Origin: Rhizobium phaseoli
Lineage (GTDB): Bacteria; Pseudomonadota; Alphaproteobacteria; Rhizobiales; Rhizobiaceae
NCBI RefSeq assembly: GCF_010668805.1
Contig: NZ_WUFT01000009.1
Coordinates: 186,001-250,000, forward strand
Length of the DNA: 64,000 nucleotides
Reading direction: 5' to 3'
Shown here: piece after piece, positions 34,990 through 44,683 of the stretch
Position numbering within the stretch: the first letter of the stretch is position 1
Layout: the number at the start of each line of letters is the position of its first letter
The notes under the pieces: generated by a model
The model's database searches: none
What the model saw: only the letters and a program-made list of their open reading frames with translations
What the model was told of the DNA's origin: nothing
Made by a program: the position numbers and the translations under genes

Positions 34990-35316
34990 ATGGATGATCT
35001 CGACAAGCTGATAAAAACGCTTCCTGAAGCTGAACAGCACGCAGTTGCCCAGCGAGCTGAGGAACTCGTCATTGCCCATAATCTGCGAGAACTACGCGCG
35101 CTCGTCGGGCGGACGCAGGAAGACGTGTCTGCCGGAACCGGTTTCAAGCAGACCAATGTTTCGAGACTCGAAAAGCGCGCGGATATGAAGCTATCAACGC
35201 TTCGCGACTACGTTGAATCACTCGGCGGCACTCTGAAGATTGTTGCGGACGTTGCGGGCAAGAAAGTCGATCTATCCAACATCGCCGAGCGATCTCGACA
35301 AGGTTCAAAAGCCTGA
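34990..35316 (+). CDS. Xre-family antitoxin (HigA-like)
   Basis: A 108-residue protein with a helix-turn-helix of the Xre type (NLRELRALVGRTQEDVSAGT, GFKQTNVSRLEKRADMKLS, TLRDYVESLGGTLKIVADV) at about 35-95. The N-terminal helix (LIKTLPEAEQHAVAQRAEEL) probably covers the toxin. It starts 1 base after the toxin stop and GGAG lies in the toxin end, so production is coupled. It most likely represses its own promoter in complex with the toxin. Confidence 0.9.
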   Translation: MDDLDKLIKTLPEAEQHAVAQRAEELVIAHNLRELRALVGRTQEDVSAGTGFKQTNVSRLEKRADMKLSTLRDYVESLGGTLKIVADVAGKKVDLSNIAERSRQGSKA

Positions 35317-35375
35317 CCAAGTCCGTCGGCAAGTGAAGCTGTGATGACGCGGGCTTCCGTGTGCAAATTTGAGGC

Positions 35376-36524
35376 TTACAACATCCTTGCCGCCCGCCCG
35401 CTCCGGCGAGTGGCATTATTATAATAGCTCGACGCTTGCTGTACGGATCGATGCCTTGACTGCTCCATGGCCTCGGGCAAGGGAATGCCGCGGTTGGCGG
35501 CCTCGGTGAGATACCCCGACCGTAGTCCGTGCGCCGAAAACTCCCCAGGCTCGAGCCCAGCCATCTCCGCCCGCTGCTTGACGATCGCATTGATCGCACT
35601 CGGCTCCAGCGCCCGCTTCGAAACATTGCCCCAGCGATCGACCTTCCGAAAAACAACCCCGCCGTCGATCTTGGCAGCTTCAAGCCAGGCATTGAGCGCC
35701 TCGACCGGACGACCGGTGAGATAAACGATTTCGTCATGATCGGCACCCGATGTTTTGGTGCGACCGAGATGGATCGCAAGCGAGGGGAGGGCAGGGCCGT
35801 CTGCCACTTCAATCGCAGCCTCGACGACCAGCTGTTCCAGGCGAAGGCCTGCGATCTCGCTGCGGCGGCGACCGCCGGAGGCAAAGGCGACCATCAGGAT
35901 CGCCCGATCCCGTAAATCGCGCAGACTACCGGTTGCACAGGTCGCCAGCATCTTTGCCAGCACGTCGCCGGTGACCGCTTTGGCGCTCTTGCGTTTTCTG
36001 GGCCGCGGCGTCGCCCGGACGGCGAGACGGATCGCCGACTTGAGGGCCGGGGAGGTGAAGTTGCCAGTCAACCCTCGCCATTTCGTCAAGGTCGACCAGG
36101 TGGCCAGCCGTCGGCGCACCGTATCGGCCGCATGCGGACCGACGACTTTGAGAAAACGCTGGTCCCGCAGGCTGCTCTCGACATCTGCCGGCATACCGTG
36201 GCTCGGGTCGTCGGCACGTCTTGCCGGATCCCACAGGTGGTGCGCGACGAACTTCAGCAGCATCGCCTCAGGAGCCGGCCAGGGGAGGGATGCACCCGTC
36301 GCCGCCAGCGACCAAGCCTGCAGATAGGCGAGATCCGACGTCAGCGCCCGCAGGGTGTTTTCGCCCATGCCTTCGTTGACGAGATGCCGCAGGGTTTCGA
36401 CATCCTGGTCAGTCAGTAGTTCGGCCAGCTCGTCGCGGCGCTCCATCGGCAGCACGGCGGCAATGGTGTCGAGTGCGTCGGCGCGCAGATCGACAGGATT
36501 TTTCGAGCTGGATGGTTTGGGCAC
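35376..36524 (-). CDS. Tyrosine recombinase/integrase
   Basis: A 382-residue phage-type integrase. The N-terminal SAM-like core-binding domain (about 20-140) is followed by the catalytic domain with the first Arg in ASGGRRRSEIAGL, the HGLR motif (H-x-x-R: SAHGLRSGYLTEA), the late H/R in QSRHRSVQQAS and the tyrosine in SYYNNATRR. The frame is open to 36611, but a GTG at 36524 with GGAG seven bases ahead is a better start. It is divergent from the DUF1612 gene, a pairing typical of rhizobial plasmids. It may have brought in the defence genes that follow. Confidence 0.88.
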   Translation of the reverse strand: MPKPSSSKNPVDLRADALDTIAAVLPMERRDELAELLTDQDVETLRHLVNEGMGENTLRALTSDLAYLQAWSLAATGASLPWPAPEAMLLKFVAHHLWDPARRADDPSHGMPADVESSLRDQRFLKVVGPHAADTVRRRLATWSTLTKWRGLTGNFTSPALKSAIRLAVRATPRPRKRKSAKAVTGDVLAKMLATCATGSLRDLRDRAILMVAFASGGRRRSEIAGLRLEQLVVEAAIEVADGPALPSLAIHLGRTKTSGADHDEIVYLTGRPVEALNAWLEAAKIDGGVVFRKVDRWGNVSKRALEPSAINAIVKQRAEMAGLEPGEFSAHGLRSGYLTEAANRGIPLPEAMEQSRHRSVQQASSYYNNATRRSGRAARML

Positions 36525-36614
36525 AAGAACGCTCCGGATCGACGGTTTTCGACGGCGCTGAGGCCGTGCTTGGCATCGATTCTCGATGATTTGCGGGCAG
36601 AAATCAATCACCTC

Positions 36615-36633
36615 CGATAAGCATTACTTATCG
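36615..36633. repeat. Short inverted repeat upstream of the integrase
   Basis: CGATAAG (36615-36621) and CTTATCG (36627-36633) flank the loop CATTA. It lies between the divergent integrase and DUF1612 genes and could be an operator or recombinase-binding arm. Confidence 0.45.
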
Positions 36634-36714
36634 ATGGTTGATATTCCAGCTGTCGCTCGTACCATGTGAGGAACTGCAATATTATTATAGAGTTTCTTTA
36701 GCAAATCATTTACC

Positions 36715-37845
36715 ATGTTTTCAATGGCTTACGATGTCACGAAAATCAGCATGACAGCCCTGATGCGGCCGGCTTTCGACGCCGGCATTGCGCTGACGCG
36801 TCTGGACGAGCGCATCGCCCGCTCGCCGGTCGGCCAGGGGTGGATCGAGCGCACCCAATTCACCGACGCCTGCGCCTCACTGTGGATCGACGGCGAACTC
36901 GTCCATCTCGAAGACCTCGTCCTCCACGACGCCAACCGCGATATCCGCACACCCACCCACGAGCTGACCATCGCCCGCGACGTGCTGCGCACCCGCCGAC
37001 GCATCGCCGCGCAGTCGCCGGATTGGGCGTTATCGACCGAGGGTATCCGAAATTTGCGACAGACGTCGGACATCAATCCGGTCGGCGCTGAGGCGGGGCA
37101 GCCAAGCGGCGTCATTCGGCCCGCGGTCGCCGTCGATCCGGAAGGGGAGGCGGATGATGGTAACGACGGCGAAAATCTCCCCGGCGTCGACTATGCCGCC
37201 ATCGATGCGATCCTCGCGCGGTCTGACGCCGCGATCGAGCGAGCCAGCAAGCCCGGCCGGGCTCCGGCCGATCCGCTGGTCTATGATCTCGACTGGAACG
37301 AGGACGAGCGGCTGGACGAATGGCGCGGCGTGCTTCGGCAAGCGCACGACCTGCCGGCGGTGCTGCAGGCGATCGTCGCCCTCGATGCCTGGAACGAGCT
37401 CGCTGTCTTGCAGCATGCGCCCTGGCTCGGCCGGCTATTTGCGGCGTCTATCCTGCGCCAGGCCGGCATCACCACTGGCGCGCATCTCGCCGCCGTCAAT
37501 CTTGGCCTCAAAACCATTCCGGTCGACCGGCGCCGGAACCGCGACCGGGAGACAAGGGTGCTGGCGATTGCGCACGGGTTTTTGGCGGCCGCCGAGATTG
37601 GCTTGAAAGAGCATGACCGGCTGACGCTGGCGAAGACAACGATGGACCGAAAGCTCGACGGGCGCCGGACGTCTTCAAAACTGCCGGAACTGGTCGAGCT
37701 GGTGATGGCGAAACCGCTCGTGTCGGCCGGGATGGTGGCGAAGACGCTCGAGGTGACGCCGCAGGCGGCGCGGCGGATTGTTTTGGAGCTGGGCTTGCGG
37801 GAGATGACGGGGAGGGGGAGGTTTCGAGCCTGGGGAATTGTTTGA
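36715..37845 (+). CDS. RHE_PE00001-family (DUF1612) helix-turn-helix protein
   Basis: A 376-residue protein recognised by its N-terminal pattern [18 protein letters not shown], then [20 protein letters not shown] and [20 protein letters not shown]-type segment. The C-terminal 60 residues form an HTH domain ([38 protein letters not shown]). The middle (about 190-260) has Trp/Glu-rich helices. An ATG at 36724 is an alternative start. The family is frequent on Rhizobium plasmids next to an integrase, where it may regulate the element. Exact role unknown. Confidence 0.85.
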   Translation: MFSMAYDVTKISMTALMRPAFDAGIALTRLDERIARSPVGQGWIERTQFTDACASLWIDGELVHLEDLVLHDANRDIRTPTHELTIARDVLRTRRRIAAQSPDWALSTEGIRNLRQTSDINPVGAEAGQPSGVIRPAVAVDPEGEADDGNDGENLPGVDYAAIDAILARSDAAIERASKPGRAPADPLVYDLDWNEDERLDEWRGVLRQAHDLPAVLQAIVALDAWNELAVLQHAPWLGRLFAASILRQAGITTGAHLAAVNLGLKTIPVDRRRNRDRETRVLAIAHGFLAAAEIGLKEHDRLTLAKTTMDRKLDGRRTSSKLPELVELVMAKPLVSAGMVAKTLEVTPQAARRIVLELGLREMTGRGRFRAWGIV

Positions 37846-38053
37846 GCTTCAAGATTTTCTGGAGCGATCAAAATTCTGTGTCGCCTCTAATCCACAACCA
37901 TTCTCGAATGTATCACCTTGCAGAGCTGTATGCCGTCAGCCGAAGCGGGAAATGGCCGCCGCATAAGCGGCAGTGGATGAACGGGGTGTAACGGCTAGTT
38001 AGTAATCGCGATTAGCGGTAACCGTGTTCTGGTGGGTGGAGGAAGAACACGAC

Positions 38054-38803
38054 ATGAATCGGGACTTATGGAGCTACAGTTTCAACAAGCTACCAAGGTG
38101 GACTTGCCCGCACTGCCAGCAGGGGCTGTTGCACTCGCTCGGCAATTACCCGCACGTCGAAGAGACCGAGTATTCCAAAGAAGATCAGAAGCTAGCGGAA
38201 TCAGAGCCGGACTGGACGATGGAGCGGTTCGTCGCCCTTTTGAAATGCGATGTAGCTCATTGCGGAGAGGTCGTTGCCGTCGGCGGCAATCGTGTCGCGG
38301 AGTTGTTTCAGGATTTCGAGGGGCGTGAGCAACATTGGGAAAGCGCACTAGTTCCCCTGTTCGTTCGTCCTGCGCCGCACATCATTCCGGTTTCTAAAAA
38401 CCTGTCGCCAGCCTGCAACAAGCAGTTGGGGAAGGCATTTGAGCTGTATTGGCTGGACAAAGCTTCGTGCGCCAACCGCCTCCGTATTTTCGTAGAGCGG
38501 CTGATGGATCACTTTGAAGCGCCGACCACCAAGCTCACCAAGAAGGATAAGGTACATTTGCTGAATCTGTCCGAGCGGATTGAAGAATTCGACAAGATGA
38601 AGCCCGGACACAAGGACGCGCTCGATGCGCTGCGCCATGTGGGCAACTACGGTAGCCATGAGGGGCAGATCGACACAGCCGCTCTTCTGGATTGTTTTGA
38701 ACTACTAGAAGACGCGCTGGATGAACTGATTGACGAAAAGAAGGCGATGCTTGCGGCAAAGGCGCAGAAGCTTATCCAGAACAAGGGCAAGAATACGTGG
38801 TAG
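38054..38803 (+). CDS. DUF4145 protein with zinc-ribbon N terminus (HEPN-like)
   Basis: A 249-residue protein. A CPHC pair near residue 25 and a C-x4-C (CDVAHC) near residue 70 form a likely zinc ribbon. The C-terminal DUF4145 domain (about 110-240) ends with the typical DALRHVGNYGSHEGQ, an R-x-x-G-N-x-x-x-H motif that is part of the HEPN superfamily fold. GGAGGAAG lies before the ATG at 38054, which overrules the longer frame at 38024. DUF4145 is common in defence loci and next to restriction genes. It is the first gene of the plus-strand run leading to Shedu. Confidence 0.82.
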   Translation: MNRDLWSYSFNKLPRWTCPHCQQGLLHSLGNYPHVEETEYSKEDQKLAESEPDWTMERFVALLKCDVAHCGEVVAVGGNRVAELFQDFEGREQHWESALVPLFVRPAPHIIPVSKNLSPACNKQLGKAFELYWLDKASCANRLRIFVERLMDHFEAPTTKLTKKDKVHLLNLSERIEEFDKMKPGHKDALDALRHVGNYGSHEGQIDTAALLDCFELLEDALDELIDEKKAMLAAKAQKLIQNKGKNTW

Positions 38804-39044
38804 ACGCTCGTAACGCACTTAACATTCCCCAGCTCTGTCTAAATTCAAGGCTAGGGCATGACCACAAGCTGGAAGCAGTCGGCAGGGAGCCGTACACGCG
38901 TCATATCCGCTCGAGGCGGCGCGGGGACAATTTCACGAGGTATGGATACGGCCTGTACACTATTTGTATGCGTCGGGTGGCAGCCGAGCTCAGGGGCCGC
39001 CGGTTTCCCCCAATCTGGGCATATGCTCGGGATTGTATGTTGCG

Positions 39045-40001
39045 ATGAGCGAGCTTCTCACTAACGCCATTTACTCGATCCAACTTGGCATCGAGGACTA
39101 TCAGTCCAACGATGACCGGCGGCCGATCAGTGCGTTACGCAATTTCTATGCGGGCGTGTTGCTGCTCGGCAAGGAATGCCTCCTTAATGCCGCGCCCGAT
39201 GCGGAGCCGATGGAAATCCTCGCCTCGAAATTCGTGCCGTCGCTTGACGAAGACGGACAGGTGGTGATGACCCCGAAGGGCCAGAGCACCATCGATCTGA
39301 ACGAGCTACGGGAACGCTTCTCAACCTTCAAGCTGAAATGGCCGGAAGGCAACATCAAGGACCTGCAAAGGCTACGTAACGATTTCGAGCATTTCCACTC
39401 GAAAGCGCCCAAAGACGCCATCCGGCAGGCCATTGCCGCCTGCTTCCCGCTGGTCGAAGGGTTCTTCTCCATTTTACTGAAAAGTCCCAAAGTCTCGCTC
39501 GGTTCCGCATGGGATGTGATGCTGGCCGAGCGTGCCTTCTTTAACAAGCAGAAGGCGGATTGTGATGCCACCCTCCAGTCCTTGCCGTGGTGGCACAGTC
39601 TCGAGGACAGCAGCGCATTCTCCTGCACGGAGTGTAGTTCGTCGTTGCTGTTCCAAGCGGATGCGAGCAACGCGGAACCGACGCTAATCGCCGGTGGCTG
39701 CAAGGCATGCGCGGCCGAGTTCAGCGCTGAAGAGACGGTCACGATGATCGTGGAATCCGTTTTCGGGGTCGATGAGTTCGAACGCGTAAAGGACGGGGGC
39801 GAGCAGACCATCTATGACTGCCCTGAATGCGCGTACCCAACCTATGTCCAAGCGGGCATGTACGTGGGCTGCTACTACTGCCAGTACGTGATCGAGGGCG
39901 AATGCGCCCGTTGCTTCACCGACATGAACATCAACAACCAATCGGTCAATAATCCTAGCCTGTGCGATTATTGCGACCACGTCACCAGCCGCGACGATTA
40001 A
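39045..40001 (+). CDS. HEPN-like protein with CxxC-rich zinc-ribbon tail, 318 aa
   Basis: No named family was recognised. The N-terminal half is helical (AIYSIQLGIEDYQSNDDRRP, then FYAGVLLLGKECLLNAAP) and contains RLRNDFEHFH, where R111 and H116 give the R-x4-H spacing of HEPN RNases. The C-terminal half has six CxxC pairs (CTEC, CKAC, CPEC, CYYC, CARC, CDYC), enough for three zinc ribbons. The frame runs upstream to 38964, but the helical core begins at the ATG at 39045. It follows the DUF4145 gene, which has a similar HEPN plus zinc-ribbon layout, and precedes Shedu. A nucleic-acid-binding RNase role is inferred. Confidence 0.6.
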   Translation: MSELLTNAIYSIQLGIEDYQSNDDRRPISALRNFYAGVLLLGKECLLNAAPDAEPMEILASKFVPSLDEDGQVVMTPKGQSTIDLNELRERFSTFKLKWPEGNIKDLQRLRNDFEHFHSKAPKDAIRQAIAACFPLVEGFFSILLKSPKVSLGSAWDVMLAERAFFNKQKADCDATLQSLPWWHSLEDSSAFSCTECSSSLLFQADASNAEPTLIAGGCKACAAEFSAEETVTMIVESVFGVDEFERVKDGGEQTIYDCPECAYPTYVQAGMYVGCYYCQYVIEGECARCFTDMNINNQSVNNPSLCDYCDHVTSRDD

Positions 40002-40386
40002 AAAAAGCGGTCCATCTTCGCCGATAACCTGCCTCCGACCAACAGGGTTCAAGCGGCATTGCAACGGGTCTCTTCCGCCCGTCGCAGCGGAGCAGGGGCC
40101 AGCCCGAGCCGGCGGACGGCCTTCGCGATTTGCCGGTCACCTTTGCTTATTCAGCTTATCGGTATTGATAGGTGCTTGGCTTCCTTGACGATATGCAGCA
40201 TCAGCCCTCTGGCCACGTCCGTGGTCATAAGATCGGCATCAGGGATGGACGCCGACCGGCTGAAACGGCTCTGCTGGTTCCGTTCACGACAGCACTTAAC
40301 GATGCTCTCTAAGCTTATGGATCAACATGGATTCCGCGCGCCCTGCGTGTATACAGAAGATGCACTGCATGATTGGGGAAATGAAA
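40002..40386. other. Intergenic stretch ahead of Shedu
   Basis: A plus-strand frame at 40059-40394 is Arg/Ser-rich and reads poorly, so it is not called. The promoter of the Shedu gene should lie here. No repeats were recognised. Confidence 0.45.
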
Positions 40387-41880
40387 ATGGCTGACGAGTG
40401 GAATGGAGAACTTCGGCTGATCGTTCACGATCTGGGTGACACTATCAATGTAGATGTGCAGCTTAATGACCGATTGGTCCAGAGCGTCAACACCTTCTAC
40501 AATTGGCCGGCCGTCAACGAGCCGAAGCAGCTCTTCACCATCGATCTCGACAGGAAGGTAGCCGGCATTTTCCCACTCATCACCTATCGGAGCGATAAGA
40601 TCTACGCGCAGAAATACTCACAGATCAGGTCGATCTGGTTCGACCTGCCGGACGATGATGTGGGCCGACCGACCGATCACGACAGTGCGGTGGAGTTCCT
40701 GAAGCAATACCTCCCTGGCGGGTTTGTGCAGGACCCCACTTACGGCCTTGGTGTGACGAAGGAACTGCGCCCAATTATCCAGGCGGTGGAAAAAATCGAT
40801 AAAGTCGCCCGTATCGTGATCGTTGCGAAGGAGGCAACTCGGCATGAGCATTCGACCTTCTATTTCAGCGAGATGGATTTCGACACGTTGCGCGTGGCGT
40901 TCGGCCGAACGACACGCAGGCACCAGCAGGAAAGCCTGATGGAGCGCAACATCCTTGCCCATAACAACGTCCTGCATAAGGTCTATCCGGACATATATCG
41001 TATGAAAGAGCCGCCCTATCGGCCGGGTACCATCTACAAACTTGTCGGTGGACAGGACGCAGCACAAACGGTCCTTGAGCGAAAAGACCGGACCGCCCTG
41101 CTCAAGACGGTCGTGGGCAACGCCGCGGCCATTGCCGATCGCGACCCCAAAGAGTTCGTGCAGTTGCAAAAGGATCTGGAGCTTGTCAGCCTCGATCAGT
41201 TGATCCACTCGTTCGAAAAAAGCATGGCCCGGAATCACAACGAAAGCCACTGGCAGAAGATGTTGGAGCTGAACCCGTTCATCCTGTCGATGGTGTTCGG
41301 CTATCCGATCGTCATAGTGCAGGCTGCGGCTTCCGTCGGTGGCGGCACTATCGCCGGCAATGGCACGAAGATCGCCGACTTCCTGTCGAAGAACAGCTCC
41401 AGCCACAACGCGGCAATCGTGGAGATTAAGACACCGCAAACACCAGTCTGTGGCACAGTCTATCGTGGCGGCGCGTGGAAGCCTTCCAACCACCTGATGG
41501 GCGCGGTGGTGCAGGTTCTCGACCAGCGCCAGAAATTCACCCTGAGCCTGTCGCTGCATAAGCAATTCTCGCCGGCCTTGTCGGACCTACAGGCCTATGC
41601 CGTAGATTGCGTGATCGTCATCGGGAAGATGCCGACGGATATCAGCCAAGTCGGCTCGTTCGAGATGATGCGCGGCCAGTTCAAGGATGTGCGTATCGTC
41701 ACCTTCGACGAGCTGTTCGGCAAGCTCTTGCTCCTGCGGGAGATGCTCACCGGCGAACGGTATGTTTCATCGCCTGATGACGAAGATGATCACGACGATC
41801 TCGATGCACTGTTCGAGGTAGAGCCGGATGAAGAGGACGACGACCCGGATTTTGGCGAGGTCGAGAATTCCAGTCGGTAA
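40387..41880 (+). CDS. sduA: Shedu anti-phage nuclease (DUF4263)
   Basis: A 497-residue protein with the DUF4263 nuclease at about 280-430. The core shows ESHWQKMLELNPFILSMVFG, then an Asp in GTKIADFLSK, and the E-x-K pair in AAIVEIKTP, the PD-(D/E)XK arrangement of Shedu. The N-terminal 280 residues are a separate domain of unknown type with many beta strands, which could sense DNA or infection. The C terminus is very acidic (DDEDDHDDLDALFEVEPDEE). GGGGA lies ahead of the ATG at 40387. Shedu is a known single-gene anti-phage system. Confidence 0.88.
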   Translation: MADEWNGELRLIVHDLGDTINVDVQLNDRLVQSVNTFYNWPAVNEPKQLFTIDLDRKVAGIFPLITYRSDKIYAQKYSQIRSIWFDLPDDDVGRPTDHDSAVEFLKQYLPGGFVQDPTYGLGVTKELRPIIQAVEKIDKVARIVIVAKEATRHEHSTFYFSEMDFDTLRVAFGRTTRRHQQESLMERNILAHNNVLHKVYPDIYRMKEPPYRPGTIYKLVGGQDAAQTVLERKDRTALLKTVVGNAAAIADRDPKEFVQLQKDLELVSLDQLIHSFEKSMARNHNESHWQKMLELNPFILSMVFGYPIVIVQAAASVGGGTIAGNGTKIADFLSKNSSSHNAAIVEIKTPQTPVCGTVYRGGAWKPSNHLMGAVVQVLDQRQKFTLSLSLHKQFSPALSDLQAYAVDCVIVIGKMPTDISQVGSFEMMRGQFKDVRIVTFDELFGKLLLLREMLTGERYVSSPDDEDDHDDLDALFEVEPDEEDDDPDFGEVENSSR

Positions 41881-41915
41881 ATGTGAGAAGAAGGCGCCAT
41901 CCGTAAAAAACATCG

Positions 41916-43055
41916 TTACTGGAATACTGAAAATTCGGGGATCTCCTGCCCTTCAGGGAGATCATAGACAACCGCGACCACGTGCCTCGCCCGTGTCAAT
42001 GCGACATACAGCTTGGCACGCGTCTCATCTTCCAGCGCACTTTGCGGGTCTTTCAGCCACGAAACCATATCCTGCGTGGGATAGATGACGACACGGTCAA
42101 ACCCAAGTCCTTTGGCACGACCGAATGTGAGGGTCGGCAGATCTTTGGAGGCGACCTTGACGTTGGAACCCCAGCGGAGCTGTACCGGCCGGCCGGTCTC
42201 GAGATAGCGAGGCAGATCCTGCCGACGCACAATGTAAAGTCCGGCATCTTCGGGTACCGACTGGCGGCAATCTGCGCAGCCACATGCTGCAGGCGCCACC
42301 ATGCCAGGATATAGCTTGGACGACAACGCACATATCACCGTACTGTTGCGGTGCGATGTGGCGAGGCCGTTCACATCGATATCGCAAGCCAGCTTTTTTG
42401 GTAGCGTGTCGCGAATGAAGCTCTCTATTCCGCCATTTCTGTATTTCACAAGACGGGCTTCGTTGTGGGTCAGGTAGGTGACCTGGCGCGGGTCCCCTAC
42501 CAGAACGACATGGGAAGGGCTTTTGAACAAGGCCATCAGGATATCGAGATCGTGGCCGGCGAGATCCTGCACTTCATCCACAAAGATGAACGGAAAGATC
42601 CGAGAGAAACGTTCGAACACCGCCCCAGCGGATTCCTTGTTGCAGCGGATGACCAACTTGGCCAATTTGTCGGAGTAGACGCGATTGCGACGATCGAAAT
42701 AGTAACGCTGAAAATCGCCTTCGCCCCAATAGACGGGGAAACCTGCCTTGGTCCTATAGCGCAATCCTGACCGCTTCGAATCGAGCAGCATACCGGCTAC
42801 ATCCCAATTAAAGAGCCTTCCCTGAAATGGCTTGATGCCATGCTCGATCAGCAGACTGAACCATGTCTGGATTTGCACATTGCCCGGAACAGACCCGTGG
42901 ATTTCGAAGAATTTGCGCCGGATCTCCTCTTCGTTCGATTCAGTGTAGGTGGTGACGAGGACGCGTTTGGACCCGACGGCGAGCGCCTGCCGGACGAGGT
43001 AGGTGGTTTTCCCCGATCCGGCGGCGGCAATCACCAGCTTATTCGGCCCCATCAT
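41916..43055 (-). CDS. gajB: Gabija helicase-like subunit GajB
   Basis: A 379-residue UvrD/Rep-like protein. Walker A AAAGSGKTTYL lies near residue 12, Walker B FIFVDEVQDL near 165, motif III LVGDPRQVTYL after it, and the C-terminal YVALTRARHVVAVVYD motif near the end. A cysteine cluster CGCADC near 265 may bind zinc. Its ATG lies within the stop region of gajA (AAATGATGG), so the two are coupled. In Gabija, GajB senses or unwinds DNA ends and drives the GajA nuclease. At 379 residues it is shorter than the Bacillus GajB of about 490, with parts of the helicase 1B/2B domains reduced. Confidence 0.85.
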   Translation of the reverse strand: MMGPNKLVIAAAGSGKTTYLVRQALAVGSKRVLVTTYTESNEEEIRRKFFEIHGSVPGNVQIQTWFSLLIEHGIKPFQGRLFNWDVAGMLLDSKRSGLRYRTKAGFPVYWGEGDFQRYYFDRRNRVYSDKLAKLVIRCNKESAGAVFERFSRIFPFIFVDEVQDLAGHDLDILMALFKSPSHVVLVGDPRQVTYLTHNEARLVKYRNGGIESFIRDTLPKKLACDIDVNGLATSHRNSTVICALSSKLYPGMVAPAACGCADCRQSVPEDAGLYIVRRQDLPRYLETGRPVQLRWGSNVKVASKDLPTLTFGRAKGLGFDRVVIYPTQDMVSWLKDPQSALEDETRAKLYVALTRARHVVAVVYDLPEGQEIPEFSVFQ

Positions 43056-44683
43056 TTGGCGATCGCGTCCAGAATATATTTCGGATAGGTGATGTTCGCC
43101 GGCGCCGAGAATATTGCGAGCGCGCAATCGGTCTTCTTTCTCAACATGTAGCGATGGAGGTCATCGAGTGCATGATCGGTGCCAAAGAGCTTGTTGAACG
43201 CATCAACGCTGTTCGCCTTCAGCAGCTTTGGCTCCAGCGTATTGTAGTTGAACGCCTTGTCGCCGATGATCAAGTCGCCCTTATCGATCTCCGGGTCATA
43301 GCAAATCTTGATATGCGCGACGCCCTCGAAGTCAGCGTATTTCTTTTTTAACTTGTCGAGATTGCCGTCATTGTCCGTTGCCACGATGACGGGGATTTTC
43401 AATGCCTTCGCCAGTTCGAGAAAGCGCAGGAATGCTGTCCCGACCGAGATGACATCGATCTCGTCATCAATAGGTAATCGCCCTTTGTTTGCATCCATAT
43501 AGGCGCGCTGGACAATCAGCTCGTCGCAATCGCCCTCGACGAGGATCGATTTCTGGGACAGCACGAGACGTAGGGTGTCGTAACCGGGTAGCTTGTGGAA
43601 GAAGTCACTGGCCTTAAGATCCTTGATCCGCGTGACCCGCGCTTCACGTAACAATATGAGGTGGTCCAGTCCGAGCTTGTTCGCGACGAAGCTGCTATGC
43701 GTGGTGATGATGACCTGCTTGCCGCTATTGTCGGTACTGATATCGCTGATGAGCTGGTTGAGCTTGGAGTACGAGAGATGGTTCTCTGGTTCCTCAATCA
43801 GCAGGACGGTCGCTTCGCTGTTCTTCTTACTGCTCAGAGCGAGCCGCGTCTTGATGATACATTGCTCGCCTTTGCCGATGTAATGGAACGGCACATCTTC
43901 GATGTAGGTCATCAGGCTGTTTTCCCACGCATTGTGGGATGACATATCGACCGAAATGCTCACGTTTTTCCGGCTGATCTTGGCCGCTTCCGCCAGCCTC
44001 TTGTTGATGGCGTCGACATTGCCATCGCCTTTAAAAGCGTCTTTCAGCTTTCGGTGAGCCTGCGATATCGCAACGCGTTCCTTCTCGTCCAGAAACTCCC
44101 TGACGATCCGCGAGATATACATGTCCGAGCCGCTCTGCACACGCGTGCTCGTGGAGTCGATCAGCGCGGATTTAACGGGGATGCCCCGTGCCGTCGCAGG
44201 TTGGCGGGAAAACTCCCACCACTGCACATGGTAGAATTCCAATGGGATCGAATTGATATCATTGGTTTTCAGTAGCTCCGCATAGGGGCCATCGTATTTT
44301 TTATCGAACTCGATCGTGAAGAGAAGACCGCAAGCTTTATCGTTCTTTTCAGAGTTCTTGTTTCCGCGCAGGTCTTCTAACGCGTCGTTATCGCCGCCAA
44401 GGAACAGCTCGATCTGAACATCGGGCTGGGGAAGAGGCGCTTTCGTGCCGATGCTTTTCAGGTAATCCCGCTCAACGTTCCTGTTGAAAAGATAGGGGGA
44501 CAGCTCGTTGCGTAGATATTTCCCATTCAGCATTCCGGTGAGGCATAGATGGATTGCTTCCAAGAGCGTGGATTTTCCGGCTTCGTTACCACCGACGATA
44601 ATGTTGACGCCCTGATTGAAATCGACCTCGAACCAGCCTTCGAAACATTTGAAGTTCTTGATCTTGACCTTCTCGATATACAT
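43052..44683 (-). CDS. gajA: Gabija OLD-family ATPase-nuclease GajA
   Basis: A 543-residue OLD-family protein. The ABC-type ATPase (about 1-340) has Walker A GGNEAGKSTLLEA with K37, the Walker B VLLIEEPENHLS and H-loop ITTHSSF. The TOPRIM nuclease (about 370-500) has ILVEGDCDELIV and the metal-binding VIVATDNDGNLDKL. In Gabija, GajA is a sequence-specific nicking nuclease that nucleotides hold inactive and that is released when phage depletes ATP. The gajB gene overlaps its end. The pair is intact and in the normal order. Confidence 0.9.
   Translation of the reverse strand: MYIEKVKIKNFKCFEGWFEVDFNQGVNIIVGGNEAGKSTLLEAIHLCLTGMLNGKYLRNELSPYLFNRNVERDYLKSIGTKAPLPQPDVQIELFLGGDNDALEDLRGNKNSEKNDKACGLLFTIEFDKKYDGPYAELLKTNDINSIPLEFYHVQWWEFSRQPATARGIPVKSALIDSTSTRVQSGSDMYISRIVREFLDEKERVAISQAHRKLKDAFKGDGNVDAINKRLAEAAKISRKNVSISVDMSSHNAWENSLMTYIEDVPFHYIGKGEQCIIKTRLALSSKKNSEATVLLIEEPENHLSYSKLNQLISDISTDNSGKQVIITTHSSFVANKLGLDHLILLREARVTRIKDLKASDFFHKLPGYDTLRLVLSQKSILVEGDCDELIVQRAYMDANKGRLPIDDEIDVISVGTAFLRFLELAKALKIPVIVATDNDGNLDKLKKKYADFEGVAHIKICYDPEIDKGDLIIGDKAFNYNTLEPKLLKANSVDAFNKLFGTDHALDDLHRYMLRKKTDCALAIFSAPANITYPKYILDAIAK

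Noticed and set aside
35405-36690. ATTATTATA word near both ends of the integrase gene, as a possible att core
   Set aside because: The left copy is coding sequence for the Tyr-Tyr-Asn-Asn active-site region and the shared word is too short and AT-rich to be meaningful.
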